Positions 9,059-18,173 are shown, counted from the stretch's first letter. The stretch: DNA of 64,000 nucleotides from Allohahella sp002354735 (GCF_047946665.1 NZ_CP172312.1:3844001-3908000), one strand, 5' to 3'. Numbers and translations: made by a program. The notes: a model not told the origin generated them from the letters alone.

Positions 9059-9532
9059 TTGCATAGAATATCGCGTCTCCTGTCACAAAAATGGTTCCTG
9101 GTTCTCAAAGCGTCGGCCCTGGTTGCGGCACTTGGAATACTGGGTGCGTGTTCAGCGCTTGGAGAACTCGATGAGCTACCGCCTTACCAGGCGCTGGAGG
9201 GTGAAGATCCGGTCGGCTACTTTTCCTCGCAGACCGGCGAGAACCTGTTCGAAGTCGGTTTTCAATCAGATCGCAGGCTGTCGTTCGAGCAGGTTGAAGC
9301 CTACGCCCTGCAGCGGGCCGGCGAGATTGCAGTGGCCAATGGTGCAAGTGGCTTCGATGTGCTGGCGCGAGAATGCGGTGAGTCCGAGCTTCAGCGCGAT
9401 ATGCCAGCGATGCAGTCAAGCTTGTCCCAGTTACAACCCACGGCAAGTACACTGATGCCGCAGCACACCATGGTTTTCAAGCTCAGAAGCTGTCGGCTCG
9501 CCGTCAGATTACTCGGCGCTAGCGACGAATAA
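9059..9532 (+). CDS. Putative lipoprotein, function unknown
   Basis: 157 residues starting at a TTG with AGAGG 6 nt upstream; no in-frame ATG is available. A basic N-terminus and the hydrophobic stretch LKASALVAALGILGAC form a lipoprotein signal, with the lipidated Cys near residue 31. The rest is soluble with no motif I recognise. It lies 51 bp upstream of the RND exporter gene and is probably cotranscribed, so it could be an envelope accessory of that exporter (inference). Confidence 0.7.
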   Translation: MHRISRLLSQKWFLVLKASALVAALGILGACSALGELDELPPYQALEGEDPVGYFSSQTGENLFEVGFQSDRRLSFEQVEAYALQRAGEIAVANGASGFDVLARECGESELQRDMPAMQSSLSQLQPTASTLMPQHTMVFKLRSCRLAVRLLGASDE

Positions 9533-9583
9533 GACGCCCGCAGCCTCGTTCCTCCCATCGATAACAAGAAATAGCAGGCTCCA

Positions 9584-11956
9584 GTGAATCACGATCAGTC
9601 CTTCAACAGCACCGCCCGTGTGCTGACCGAAAAACGCTGGGCGCTGGCGATTGCCAGTGTTCTGGTCATTGTTCTGGCGGCGCTCGGCCTGCCGAAGCTG
9701 CAGTTCGAAAGCAGCTACAAAATCTTCTTCAGCCCCGAAAATCCTCAGTTGATGGCGCAGGATCTGCTCGAGCGAACCTACACCAAAGACGACAGTGTGA
9801 TGTTCGTTTTCGAGCTGGCGGATGGAAAGGTTTTCACGCCCGACACCTTGTCGATGCTCAGAAGCTTCACCGACGAAGCCTGGCAGATTCCCTATTCGTT
9901 GCGGGTAGATTCGCTCACCAACTACCAGTATTCACGCGGTGAAGCCGACGATCTGATTGTTGAAGATTTCATCACGGACGATGTACTGGAGGCGGATGAG
10001 GACCGCGAGGCCGAGCTGGCGCGAAAGCAGACGCTCGCGCTTTCTGAGCCGCAGCTGGTGCACAACCTGGTCTCTGACAAGGCTCATACGACAGCTGTCC
10101 TGGTCACTTTGCAGCTGCCTGACGTACAGGCGGACGCAGACGAAGCCACGGCCGAAGTCGTGAGCTATGCGCGCGAACTGGCCGGGAAATACGAGGCAGC
10201 GCACAAGGGCCTCAAGGTCCATATGATCGGTCAGACTATCGTAAATGCAACCTTCGTAGAGATGTCATCCTACGACTCGATGGTGCTCATTCCCATCATG
10301 CTGCTGGTCATCGTGGGCTTTCTTGTTCTGTTGCTGAAATCCTTCATGGGCATGCTGGCCACACTGGTCATCATCATCAGCAGTGTAGTCTTCACTCAAG
10401 GTGTAACTGGCTGGATCGGGTATTCACTGAATCAGGTTAACGTCGCCAGTCCCATCATCATTCTCACGCTCGCTGTCTGCGACTGCGTGCATATTCTCAA
10501 TACCTATTTCCATCAGCTTGCTGAGGGTGATCGCAAGCTGGCTGCCATGAAGGAAAGTCTTCGTGTGAATCTCAAGCCAGTCATACTGACCAGTGTGACC
10601 ACGGCTGTGGGCTTTGCGAGCATGAACTTCAGCGACTCACCGCCTTTCCGCGAGCTTGGTAATATTGCTGCCATCGGTGTCATGGCGGCCTGTGTCCTGA
10701 GTCTCACACTGTTTCCGGCACTGATGGTGCTACTGCCGATCGGAAAGGCAGCACGAACGGAAGGGCGATTCAAACTGTCGCGCTTCGTGCCTAACCTGCT
10801 GCGTTTTGAAAACCTGTATTTCTATGGCTCACTAGCCGTTGCCGGTATCCTGATCGTGTTCCTGTTCAAGAACGAACTCAACGACGACACGATTGCCTAT
10901 TTTCACGAAGAGGTCCCCTTCCGTCAGGCCGCCGACTTCACCCAGGCTAATCTCACTGGTTTTGACACCATCAGTTACTCGCTCGATAGCGGCAGTGAAA
11001 GTGGTATCAGCGATCCGGCCTTTCAGGCCAAGGTCGACGCGTTTGCTGAGTGGTATCTAGCGCAGCCTGAAGTCGTGCACGTGAGCGTGTTCACAGATGT
11101 CATCAAGCGCCTGAACAAGAACCTGCATGCGGACGACGAGGCCTATTACCGACTTCCGGAGTCGAAGGAACTGGCTTCGCAATACCTGCTGCTTTATGAA
11201 ATGTCGCTGCCATACGGTCTGGATCTGAACAATCAGATCAACGTCGACAAGTCGGCACTGAAGATGACAGTGCGCATCAAGGATCAGAAGGCGCAGGAGC
11301 TGATCAACATCGAGGAGCGGGCGCAGGGCTGGCTCGACAAGAATGCGCCCGAGCTCAAGACGCCTGGCGCCTCTATTTCCATCATGTTCGCCCATATTGG
11401 GCAGCGGAATATCAACAGCATGCTCATCGGCTCGCTCATGGCCCTGGTGCTGGTGACACTGACCCTGATGCTGGCCTTGAAGTCGGTCAAGTATGGCTTG
11501 ATCAGCCTGTTGCCCAACGCCTTCCCGGCAGCCATCGCCTTTGGCATCTGGGGTATTTTCGTCGGAGAAGTGAATCTGGCCGTGGCGGTCATCTTTGCCA
11601 TCACGCTCGGAATCGTCGTCGATGATACCGTGCACTTCATCACCAAATACCTGCGCGGTGTTCGAGAGCATCACCTGAAGGCCGAACAGGCCATCGGCTA
11701 TGCGTTCGATATCGTCGGGAAGGCCCTGATCATCACCACCGTCGTACTCGCCGCGGGATTTTTCGTGCTGAGCCAGTCCAGTTTCGCGGTGAACTCATCG
11801 ATGGGGCTGATGGTATCCATGACGATCATCATTGCGCTGATCTGGGACTTTATCTTCCTGCCAATCCTTCTGGTCAAGCTAGACCGAGGTCAACGCATCA
11901 CGGCGACTGAGCAGGAGCTCCCGGAAAGCCTGGGCGCCAACCGGTCGGCTGTATAG
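9584..11956 (+). CDS. RND-superfamily (MMPL/patched-like) exporter
   Basis: 790 residues, about the length of single-chain RND lipid/hydrophobe exporters. The topology is TM1 near residue 25, a periplasmic loop, a membrane block of about five helices starting around SYDSMVLIPIMLLVIVGFL, a second TM and periplasmic loop, and a second membrane block with VIFAITLGIVVDDTVHFI. The VDDTVHF motif is typical of this group. It starts at GTG 9584. Probable substrates are lipids or hydrophobic compounds, but none can be assigned. The last 78 bp overlap the convergent GGDEF-EAL gene. Confidence 0.88.
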   Translation: MNHDQSFNSTARVLTEKRWALAIASVLVIVLAALGLPKLQFESSYKIFFSPENPQLMAQDLLERTYTKDDSVMFVFELADGKVFTPDTLSMLRSFTDEAWQIPYSLRVDSLTNYQYSRGEADDLIVEDFITDDVLEADEDREAELARKQTLALSEPQLVHNLVSDKAHTTAVLVTLQLPDVQADADEATAEVVSYARELAGKYEAAHKGLKVHMIGQTIVNATFVEMSSYDSMVLIPIMLLVIVGFLVLLLKSFMGMLATLVIIISSVVFTQGVTGWIGYSLNQVNVASPIIILTLAVCDCVHILNTYFHQLAEGDRKLAAMKESLRVNLKPVILTSVTTAVGFASMNFSDSPPFRELGNIAAIGVMAACVLSLTLFPALMVLLPIGKAARTEGRFKLSRFVPNLLRFENLYFYGSLAVAGILIVFLFKNELNDDTIAYFHEEVPFRQAADFTQANLTGFDTISYSLDSGSESGISDPAFQAKVDAFAEWYLAQPEVVHVSVFTDVIKRLNKNLHADDEAYYRLPESKELASQYLLLYEMSLPYGLDLNNQINVDKSALKMTVRIKDQKAQELINIEERAQGWLDKNAPELKTPGASISIMFAHIGQRNINSMLIGSLMALVLVTLTLMLALKSVKYGLISLLPNAFPAAIAFGIWGIFVGEVNLAVAVIFAITLGIVVDDTVHFITKYLRGVREHHLKAEQAIGYAFDIVGKALIITTVVLAAGFFVLSQSSFAVNSSMGLMVSMTIIIALIWDFIFLPILLVKLDRGQRITATEQELPESLGANRSAV

Positions 11957-14371
11957 ATAGCCCTGATAGTTATCGCAGCCGTTGTCTCTGAGCAAATCGA
12001 GATGCGGCTGCGTCTCCACACCTTCGGCGACGACTTCGAGCTTCAGATGGCGCGCCAGCCTGATGATGGTCTGCAGAATCGCTGCATCATTACTGGTCGC
12101 GTCGATGGCGTCCTTGACGAAGCTGCGGTCGATTTTCAGTACGTCGACCGGCAGCAGCTTCAGATAGCTCAATGAGGAGTACCCAGTCCCGAAATCGTCC
12201 AGCGCGAAGCGCACACCCATGCTGCGCAGGGCCTCGATCTTTTGCATGGTGCCACGGATGTCCTGCATGACGGTCGATTCCGTGATCTCGAGCTCTATGC
12301 TGGTTGGCTGTACGTCATAGACACGAAGTCGCTGAATGATTTTCTCAACGAAGCTGGCATCGAAAAACTGTGATGGACTGATGTTGACTGACAGTCTTGC
12401 CGTCTGGGGCCAGACGCCCTCACGCTGCCATTGCTGCAGTTGCCCAAAGGCGAGATCGATAACGGCATCACCAGCTTCAAGCATAAAACCACTCTGCTCG
12501 AGCGCCGTGATGAAAACATCCGGATAGACCATACCCTTATTTGGATGGTTCCAGCGCAGCAGACATTCAGCACCAATGATGACGTTGTCTGTGACCCGGA
12601 CCAGGGGCTGGAAGTGCAGGCAGAACTCGCTGTCTTTCAGAGCCCGACGCAGGTCAAGTTCAAGGTCGAGTTGCTGGCGTACGGCCAGTTTCATCGACTC
12701 TGTGAACATGCGGTAGACCGAACCGCCCTGCTGCTTGGCCTGGAACAGTGCGGTATCTGCCGATCGAAGCACGGACTCGGCAGTGCTATCAGCATCAGGG
12801 TAGAGCGCGATACCGATGCTACTGTTGATGTGGAACTCGCCAGCCTGCAGCGAAAATGCACGCTTGAGCTCTCGCAATATAGTCTGTGCTATGAACTCGG
12901 CGCCCGTGGCCGCATCCGAGGGTTGCTTGCCGAGATCCGGTGCGAGGATGCCAAACTCATCTCCACCAATCCGGCCAATCGTGACTTCCTCATGAAGGAT
13001 CTGTCGCAGATGTCGCGACACCTGTACCAGGAGCTCATCGCCGGCTGAGTGGCCGAATGAATCATTGATCGTCTTGAAGCTATCAAGGTCGAGAATCATG
13101 AAAGCGCCGTAAGCGGCGTTGTTCCGGCTCCGGGTAATGTCGAAGCCAAGCCGGTCGAGCGTGAGGCGTCGGTTCGGCATGCCGGTAAGCAGGTCTTCGA
13201 ATGCAAGCTGATCGATCTTGTCCTGAGCCTCGATGCGGTCAGTCACGTCGTGTGCGATGACGAGCGTACAGTCGCGGCCAAGCGATTCCATCGGCAACTG
13301 CATCGACTCGATCCAGCGGCGATCGCCTATGGCGTTGGAGAGCAGCATCTTTTCATACTGCCGAGGCAGCCGCTTGTTCTCGCTCCTGGCATCCTTCAGT
13401 TTCTGGCGGTAGTGATCGTACCGAGCCTTCAGCTGCTCGGCTTCGGTTTCGCTAATCGGCGCCTGCAGCTCGCTGTGACGCTTGCCTATAAGGGCATCCA
13501 TGTTATTGCCATAGAATTCGGTGAAGGCCCTGTTGCACTGGAGGATTGTGTCGTCGGCAGCTCGTGCAAAAATCATGTGTGGCACGGTATCCATGATCAG
13601 CTTGAGCTGCGATGAACTCTCCTTGACGTTGCGCTCTGCAATGGCGTGTGACTCAAGCAGTTCACGGGTGCGAATCGCAAATGCATTGAAAGTATCAGCA
13701 AGTTCGCCCAATTCGTCATTGGCATGACGCGGATCAACGGTCACAGGCGCGCGGCTGATGTTGTCGGGATCCACTGTCCGGATGGTCCGCGTCATCTTGT
13801 GCAGAGGGGAGGTCAACAGTCGCCTGAGCGCATAAACCAGTATCAGGCCAAGCACGAGGCCCTTGATCAGCCCCAGCCCCAGCATCCGTCCAGCCCGGGC
13901 GAAGAAGGGCAGGAAAGCCTGGTTCATGTCGAACTCCAGCCTTAGTTCACCGGTGACACTGGCATCATCAAGATTCGCCGCTGAGAGCGGCGCTGAAATC
14001 TGCCGCTGTGGCTCGTTCAGCAGTCCGGTCAGCAAACTGGTCGCTGAAGATTTGGCAGGCTTCTCAATGGCTGCCAGGGTTTCGCCGAATTCATCAGTCA
14101 CATAAGCGGCTGTCACGGCATCATGAAGTACGAGTCCTTCGACCACTTCCTCCGCAAGTTGCGGATCCAGCGTCTGCAGTGCTCGTCTGGCTGGAGGGAC
14201 GGCGGTGTTGGCTATACGCGCGAACAGTTGATCGAGTGCCTCACTATGCTGGCGATAGTCGAGCGCAATCTGCACGACGCTCAGAAGCATTCCAAGTGCG
14301 ACGGATAGAACAAGTATGGTCTTCGTGAGTTTCCAGGCCAGGCGCTGCCGTGCGGGTCCTGAAGTTGTCAT
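11879..14371 (-). CDS. Membrane GGDEF-EAL protein with HAMP and PAS domains
   Basis: 830 residues. TM1 (TILVLSVALGMLLSVVQIAL), a periplasmic domain of about 110 residues, TM2 near residue 165, HAMP, PAS (about 250-380), GGDEF (about 390-550) and EAL (about 565-820). The GGDEF signature GRIGGDEFGIL is intact but has no RxxD inhibitory site in front. The EAL domain keeps LSVNISPSQF, ELEITES, ALDDFGTGYSS and VVAEGVE, but the signature itself reads ECL. A functional c-di-GMP phosphodiesterase, with the GGDEF domain active or GTP-regulatory, is likely. The 3' end overlaps the exporter gene tail to tail. Confidence 0.93.
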   Translation of the reverse strand: MTTSGPARQRLAWKLTKTILVLSVALGMLLSVVQIALDYRQHSEALDQLFARIANTAVPPARRALQTLDPQLAEEVVEGLVLHDAVTAAYVTDEFGETLAAIEKPAKSSATSLLTGLLNEPQRQISAPLSAANLDDASVTGELRLEFDMNQAFLPFFARAGRMLGLGLIKGLVLGLILVYALRRLLTSPLHKMTRTIRTVDPDNISRAPVTVDPRHANDELGELADTFNAFAIRTRELLESHAIAERNVKESSSQLKLIMDTVPHMIFARAADDTILQCNRAFTEFYGNNMDALIGKRHSELQAPISETEAEQLKARYDHYRQKLKDARSENKRLPRQYEKMLLSNAIGDRRWIESMQLPMESLGRDCTLVIAHDVTDRIEAQDKIDQLAFEDLLTGMPNRRLTLDRLGFDITRSRNNAAYGAFMILDLDSFKTINDSFGHSAGDELLVQVSRHLRQILHEEVTIGRIGGDEFGILAPDLGKQPSDAATGAEFIAQTILRELKRAFSLQAGEFHINSSIGIALYPDADSTAESVLRSADTALFQAKQQGGSVYRMFTESMKLAVRQQLDLELDLRRALKDSEFCLHFQPLVRVTDNVIIGAECLLRWNHPNKGMVYPDVFITALEQSGFMLEAGDAVIDLAFGQLQQWQREGVWPQTARLSVNISPSQFFDASFVEKIIQRLRVYDVQPTSIELEITESTVMQDIRGTMQKIEALRSMGVRFALDDFGTGYSSLSYLKLLPVDVLKIDRSFVKDAIDATSNDAAILQTIIRLARHLKLEVVAEGVETQPHLDLLRDNGCDNYQGYLYSRPVGAQAFRELLLSRRDALTSV

Positions 14372-15107
14372 TGTAGCTGACGCTGTAGAAGTATGGACAC
14401 GTGGGTCGCTCAGTTATCGGCGGCTAGACGTTGAATGACCAAAGTGGCATTGATCGCCAAATTAACCACAAGCTTTAAATCAATATAGTTCATTTCGATA
14501 TCTTGGCCCATTTCCATTCGGTCGCGCTCAGTCTGATGGCGATTCACGCCAGGCTGCCAGTACCGTTACAGCACTCTGTCGACTCGAAATGAACCAATGT
14601 GTATTCGAAGCTGACAGTATTCAACGACATATGCAACGCGCGCGGATCTCGCGAGCGCTATCTATGACAAAGAGCGTGCTGGAGGTGTGGGCTCTGGTCG
14701 CTTTTGGCGAAACAGGACCAGGCGGACAGCGACTCGGCAGGGGAGTAGGCACACACGTGCTCGTTCACCTTTCAGTATTTTGAACATACCTGTCGAGTTC
14801 ATGAGGTTGCAGAAGCAAGTGTTTGATTTCGTGACCTCGGGAACTACTTAATCAAAATGGCGCGTTTGACGCAAGTCCTTCATGATCAAGGGTGGCTAAT
14901 CGAGGGAACGCTGGTGCTGCAGCTGGTCATTGAACACCCAGGTCACTGAATTTGAAAGCAGTTTCTGAAGGGGGAGAAAACAGAATTTTCGAAAGATTGC
15001 TTGGCGGACTTCGAATCGCCAAATTCCTTTAGATCGCATTGCTCTGAGACAAAAGCAATTCTGTCGACAATGTAATATATATAACTGGATTGTAGTTTTA
15101 GTGGTGT
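14372..15107. other. 736-bp region without a convincing gene
   Basis: This stretch is AT-richer than its surroundings. One open frame at 14589-14783 (+) has no ribosome-binding site or recognisable protein and is not called. Two small inverted repeats lie near the right end: TTGGCG/CGCCAA at 15001-15022 and ATTGCT/AGCAAT at 15038-15059. They sit downstream of the minus-strand gene at 15108 but have no T-run. The promoter of the GGDEF-EAL gene should lie at the left end; no clear -35/-10 pair is seen. Confidence 0.5.
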
Positions 15108-15287
15108 TCAGAGATCTGACGCATTAGGCGTTCCGCCGGACATGACCTGGCTAATAGCATCCGCCTCTGCCATCAAGACCAGCTCTCGCAAGGTAGATCC
15201 TTTACTGCCCCGGCGTTCGATCTGCGCAAGCTTTGCCTCATACAGCTTCTGTAACTTATTGTGCTGGCAGTTCTTTTCCTGATTCAT
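15108..15287 (-). CDS. Possible small protein, function unknown
   Basis: 59 residues starting MNQEKNCQHNKLQKLYEAKL. The ATG at 15287 is preceded by AGGA at a spacing of 9 nt. The frame is open further upstream to a GTG at 15386 (92 residues), which has no good ribosome-binding site. The protein is charged, probably helical, with LRELVLMAEADAI near its end. There is no recognised family. It lies in a gene-poor stretch, so it may be spurious. Confidence 0.4.
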   Translation of the reverse strand: MNQEKNCQHNKLQKLYEAKLAQIERRGSKGSTLRELVLMAEADAISQVMSGGTPNASDL

Positions 15288-15510
15288 GTCCAAAGATCCT
15301 CGGCTTATTGTCTGTAGATCCATTTTCTGTCTCTGCGCGGAAGTCAATTTTCTGGCTCTTTGCGGCCGGTCCTTCGTCTTGTTCACTTAACAAGCAACGA
15401 CCCTGCCAACATGCAGCTCATCTGTTCTGGATAGGTACTTGTCGCAGCGCCGCCAGGTGAAAGTTGGCAAGACAATAGTTGGCGCCATGCTGGGTAGCAA
15501 GTGAGCAGGC

Positions 15511-15536
15511 AAAAAAAAGCGTCTTGCGACGCTTTT
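15511..15536 (-). terminator. Intrinsic terminator of the surface-protein gene
   Basis: Read on the minus strand: stem AAAAGCGTC / GACGCTTTT with a GCAA loop, then an uninterrupted run of T. It lies about 45 bp after the stop of the PEP-CTERM-like gene. Confidence 0.85.
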
Positions 15537-15582
15537 AGATGATCATGAGCTCAGTGATTGTCTCCTGAGTACCCGCAGTGCT

Positions 15583-16347
15583 TTAACTGCGCGAGCTTGC
15601 GAGCCGTCGCATGCCAAGACCGGCCATTGCCAGACTGAACAGGGCCAGTGTGCCTGACACCGGTACCGGGTTCGGCTCTTCACCAGATTGCGGCAGAGAC
15701 ACCCTGAGGCCATCAATTTTAAACTGATCGTTGCCAGTGCTGAAGCCGGCGTTGCCGAATGCCGGGTTGTAAGCGCCTATGAGCCAGGTTGACGAGACGA
15801 AATTATGAGCGTTCACAGCAGTGTTAGAGACGTTTGCATATTGACCGACCAGCGACCAGCCACTGGCGCCGAGTCCGCTATATGTGTCGTTGGGACCGAA
15901 GCCGGCGAATGACCCGCCGCCAAAGCCAAGTACACTCATGTCGGAATCCTTGCCGATCCAACCCAGTGAGATACCGCTGAGACTGACGTCGCTGCTGAAC
16001 GAAAGCAGAAGCATGTCGTAGTCAGCCCATCCGAGGAATGAATCCGCTGAGTTGTCGATGCTGTGGCTCGCACTGCTGCACCTTGAGCTTACGATTTCAT
16101 CTCTGTTGCAGACGCCAAGACCGTTCCAGGCACCAATGACGGCGCTACGGAGCTTGTCATCGAAGAGTCCGCCGGTATCCGATAGGGCTCTGACGGTCAG
16201 GCCAAGGCCGGAAGATTCGTAGGTAAGGCTACTGTAGTAGCTGCCGTAGCTGGTGCCCTCAAGCAGATTAAAATTGATTGTGCTGGCCTGGACACTTGCA
16301 CATGAAATAACGGCGGCGATACCTGAAGCGGCGACAAGACCTTTCAT
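15583..16347 (-). CDS. Exosortase-dependent-type (PEP-CTERM-like) surface protein, XDP1-like
   Basis: 254 residues. A signal peptide (MKGLVAASGIAAVISCASVQA) is followed by a secreted Ser/Gly-rich domain with LEGTSYGSYYSS and NGLGVCNRDE, which I associate with the exosortase-dependent surface protein XDP1 group. The C-terminal sorting signal reads PVPVSGTLALFSLAMAGLG and then a basic MRRLASSRS tail. The tripartite motif-helix-basic layout is that of PEP-CTERM proteins, with PVP in place of PEP. It starts at ATG 16347 after AGGAAGAGGAAG. No exosortase gene is in the window. Expression may depend on sigma-54 (see the site at 16451-16466). Confidence 0.85.
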   Translation of the reverse strand: MKGLVAASGIAAVISCASVQASTINFNLLEGTSYGSYYSSLTYESSGLGLTVRALSDTGGLFDDKLRSAVIGAWNGLGVCNRDEIVSSRCSSASHSIDNSADSFLGWADYDMLLLSFSSDVSLSGISLGWIGKDSDMSVLGFGGGSFAGFGPNDTYSGLGASGWSLVGQYANVSNTAVNAHNFVSSTWLIGAYNPAFGNAGFSTGNDQFKIDGLRVSLPQSGEEPNPVPVSGTLALFSLAMAGLGMRRLASSRS

Positions 16348-16450
16348 TGAAACTTCCTCTTCCTATCCTATATTTGAGACAGCAGAACCAAGATTCAGAC
16401 GCTGGTTCTCTTCATGGACCCAGACAACATACGGGTCCTGGCTGGCTTAA

Positions 16451-16466
16451 AGCATTTTTCGGACCA
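16451..16466 (-). promoter_or_regulatory. Candidate sigma-54 promoter for the PEP-CTERM-like gene
   Basis: Minus-strand TGGTCCGAAAAATGCT has the GG-N10-GC spacing of -24/-12 promoters and most bases of TGGCACG-N4-TTGCW. It lies about 104 bp upstream of the surface-protein start. PEP-CTERM genes in some bacteria are controlled by a sigma-54 activator pair (PrsK/PrsR). Support is by eye only. Confidence 0.4.
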
Positions 16467-16550
16467 TGTATATAAAGTCCATATAAAACAGCGTGATAAA
16501 GATGAAGTGTAAATATTGTTGACGCGCTTGTGTATAATTATTAGACGGTG

Positions 16551-16570
16551 TTGCAGAGTCTTGCAGAGTC
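16551..16570 (+). repeat. Exact 10-bp tandem duplication
   Basis: TTGCAGAGTC occurs twice in immediate succession, 15 bp before the TTG start of the diguanylate cyclase gene. It lies in the probable leader and just upstream of the GGGA ribosome-binding site. Confidence 0.9.
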
Positions 16571-16585
16571 AGATGGGACACGTCA

Positions 16586-17701
16586 TTGACGTCAGATAAC
16601 CTACGAAAAACACAACGGCGCCGAGAAAAACTGGCGTTATCGACGTCAGTGTCGTACATGCTGACCTGGCTGACCTTTGCCGTCGCATGGGCCGTGGGCG
16701 TATTTCCTGGAAAGTATCTCTTTCATCTGCTGTTGATGACGATATTCGTCAGCGTGGGATTCTGGCTAGTCTTTCGACTCGACCTCAATTTGCGCTTCAA
16801 AGACAAGGATCTGACCGCAGAGCAGATGGCAATTTCGCTCATCCCGCCGCTGTACGCTCTCTTCTACCTGGACAACCCTCAGGCCAGAAGTAGCATTCTG
16901 CTCATCATATTCATCCCACTCGTGTATGGAATACTGGGCCTGCGGCGCAAGCAGTTCGTGCGTATAGGTCTGCTGAACTTCCTGTTTTGCATGCTGTTGA
17001 TAGTTGGCCTGTGGTCGCTTCGACCCGCTTACGTCGATTTGCGCATAGAAATGGTCCAGCTGACGGCCTTACTCGTCGTCATTGGCCAGTTGATAGTGAT
17101 TGGCGGTTACATCAGTGAGCTGCGAAGCAGATTGCGCAAGAACAATGTTCAGCTTGAGGAGGCGCTCGAAACCATCAAGGAAATGGCAAGTACCGATGAA
17201 CTGACCGGGCTGGCGAACAGACGGGCGCTGCTTGAAAAGATTGAGCTGGAGTTCAGCCGTTGCAGTCGTGGCGGGCCGGGTTTCAGTGTCTGTCTGGTCG
17301 ATGTCGATTTTTTCAAGCGAATCAACGACAGCTACGGCCACCATGCCGGTGATGAGGTTCTCAGGGAGCTGGCGCAGACGATGAAGGCGTGTCTGCGCAA
17401 GATTGACTGTGTCGGGCGCTTTGGTGGCGAGGAATTTCTGCTTGTCTTGCCTCAGACTTCGCTGGAGGGCGCTGTGCTGAAATCCGAGCGCCTGCGCGAA
17501 GTTGTGGAAGGTCTGCGGTTCGACTCGATCGAAGCGGGCCTTGTGGTGACGATCTCGATCGGCGTGGCCCAGTATGACTGCAAGGAAAACTTTGAGCAGA
17601 CTATTGCCCGGGCGGACACTGCGCTATACGCTGCCAAGAACAGAGGCCGCAATCGGACCGTGTCAGAACTCGATATCGAGGCCTCCTCCGCACCCGCCTG
17701 A
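16586..17701 (+). CDS. Membrane-anchored diguanylate cyclase
   Basis: 371 residues. About five to six transmembrane helices (residues about 25-170) and a short coiled linker are followed by a C-terminal GGDEF domain. The linker runs into ASTDELTGLANRRALLEKI; the active-site signature is GRFGGEEFLLVLP, with the inhibitory RxxD (RKID) five residues before it. It should make c-di-GMP and be subject to product inhibition. The TTG at 16586 is the only start keeping the N-terminal basic segment, and GGGA precedes it by 8 nt; the internal ATG at 16658 is an alternative. The nfeD gene starts 16 nt after the stop. Confidence 0.9.
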   Translation: MTSDNLRKTQRRREKLALSTSVSYMLTWLTFAVAWAVGVFPGKYLFHLLLMTIFVSVGFWLVFRLDLNLRFKDKDLTAEQMAISLIPPLYALFYLDNPQARSSILLIIFIPLVYGILGLRRKQFVRIGLLNFLFCMLLIVGLWSLRPAYVDLRIEMVQLTALLVVIGQLIVIGGYISELRSRLRKNNVQLEEALETIKEMASTDELTGLANRRALLEKIELEFSRCSRGGPGFSVCLVDVDFFKRINDSYGHHAGDEVLRELAQTMKACLRKIDCVGRFGGEEFLLVLPQTSLEGAVLKSERLREVVEGLRFDSIEAGLVVTISIGVAQYDCKENFEQTIARADTALYAAKNRGRNRTVSELDIEASSAPA

Positions 17702-17717
17702 CAGGAATTCTTTCAGC

Positions 17718-18173
17718 ATGTCAGCTTTCGAACTCGTTTACTGGCACTGGCTGCTCCTTGGCATGATTCTCGTCATCGCCGAAGTGTTCATAGCAAGCTT
17801 CATTTTCTTCTGGTTTGGTATAGCCGCTTTTTTCATGGCTGTGCTCCTGCTGTTTACGCAGCCCTCACTTGAAATTCAACTGCTGATATGGGGCGCGACA
17901 TCATTGGGGCTTCTCGTGCTGTGGAATATTCTTTTAAGGCCTCGGTGGAAGGATCGCACCCGTTCAGGCATGGCCAGCGAAGCACTCAAGGGGCAAATCG
18001 GTCAGGTCTATGAAGTTGAGCTTGACCCCAGCCGGGGCAAGTTGAGGTTTGCAGTGCCCATTCTTGGCGACGATGAGTGGCGTTTCCTGTCCCATACAAC
18101 CTTCAGTGTCGGCGACCGGGCTCGAGTGGTCGATATTTCCGGCAACACACTGGTGATCGAAAAGGCCAGCTGA
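17718..18173 (+). CDS. NfeD family membrane protein
   Basis: 151-residue short-form NfeD protein. The N-terminal region has two to three helices (LLLGMILVIAEVFIASFIFF, FFMAVLLLF, LLIWGATSLGLLVLW). A C-terminal OB-fold-like domain contains GQIGQVYEVEL and ends VVDISGNTLVIEK. The ATG at 17718 has AGGAA upstream; the frame is open further back, inside the cyclase gene. NfeD proteins partner with SPFH/stomatin proteins, and such a gene follows 69 bp downstream. Confidence 0.9.
   Translation: MSAFELVYWHWLLLGMILVIAEVFIASFIFFWFGIAAFFMAVLLLFTQPSLEIQLLIWGATSLGLLVLWNILLRPRWKDRTRSGMASEALKGQIGQVYEVELDPSRGKLRFAVPILGDDEWRFLSHTTFSVGDRARVVDISGNTLVIEKAS

Noticed and set aside
14589..14783. 64-codon plus-strand frame in the gene-poor stretch
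   Set aside because: No ribosome-binding site, no motif and mixed composition; not supported as a gene.
16519..16538. TTGACG followed by TATAAT before the diguanylate cyclase
   Set aside because: The spacing is only 8 bp, too short for a sigma-70 promoter; the -10 may be real but the pair is not.
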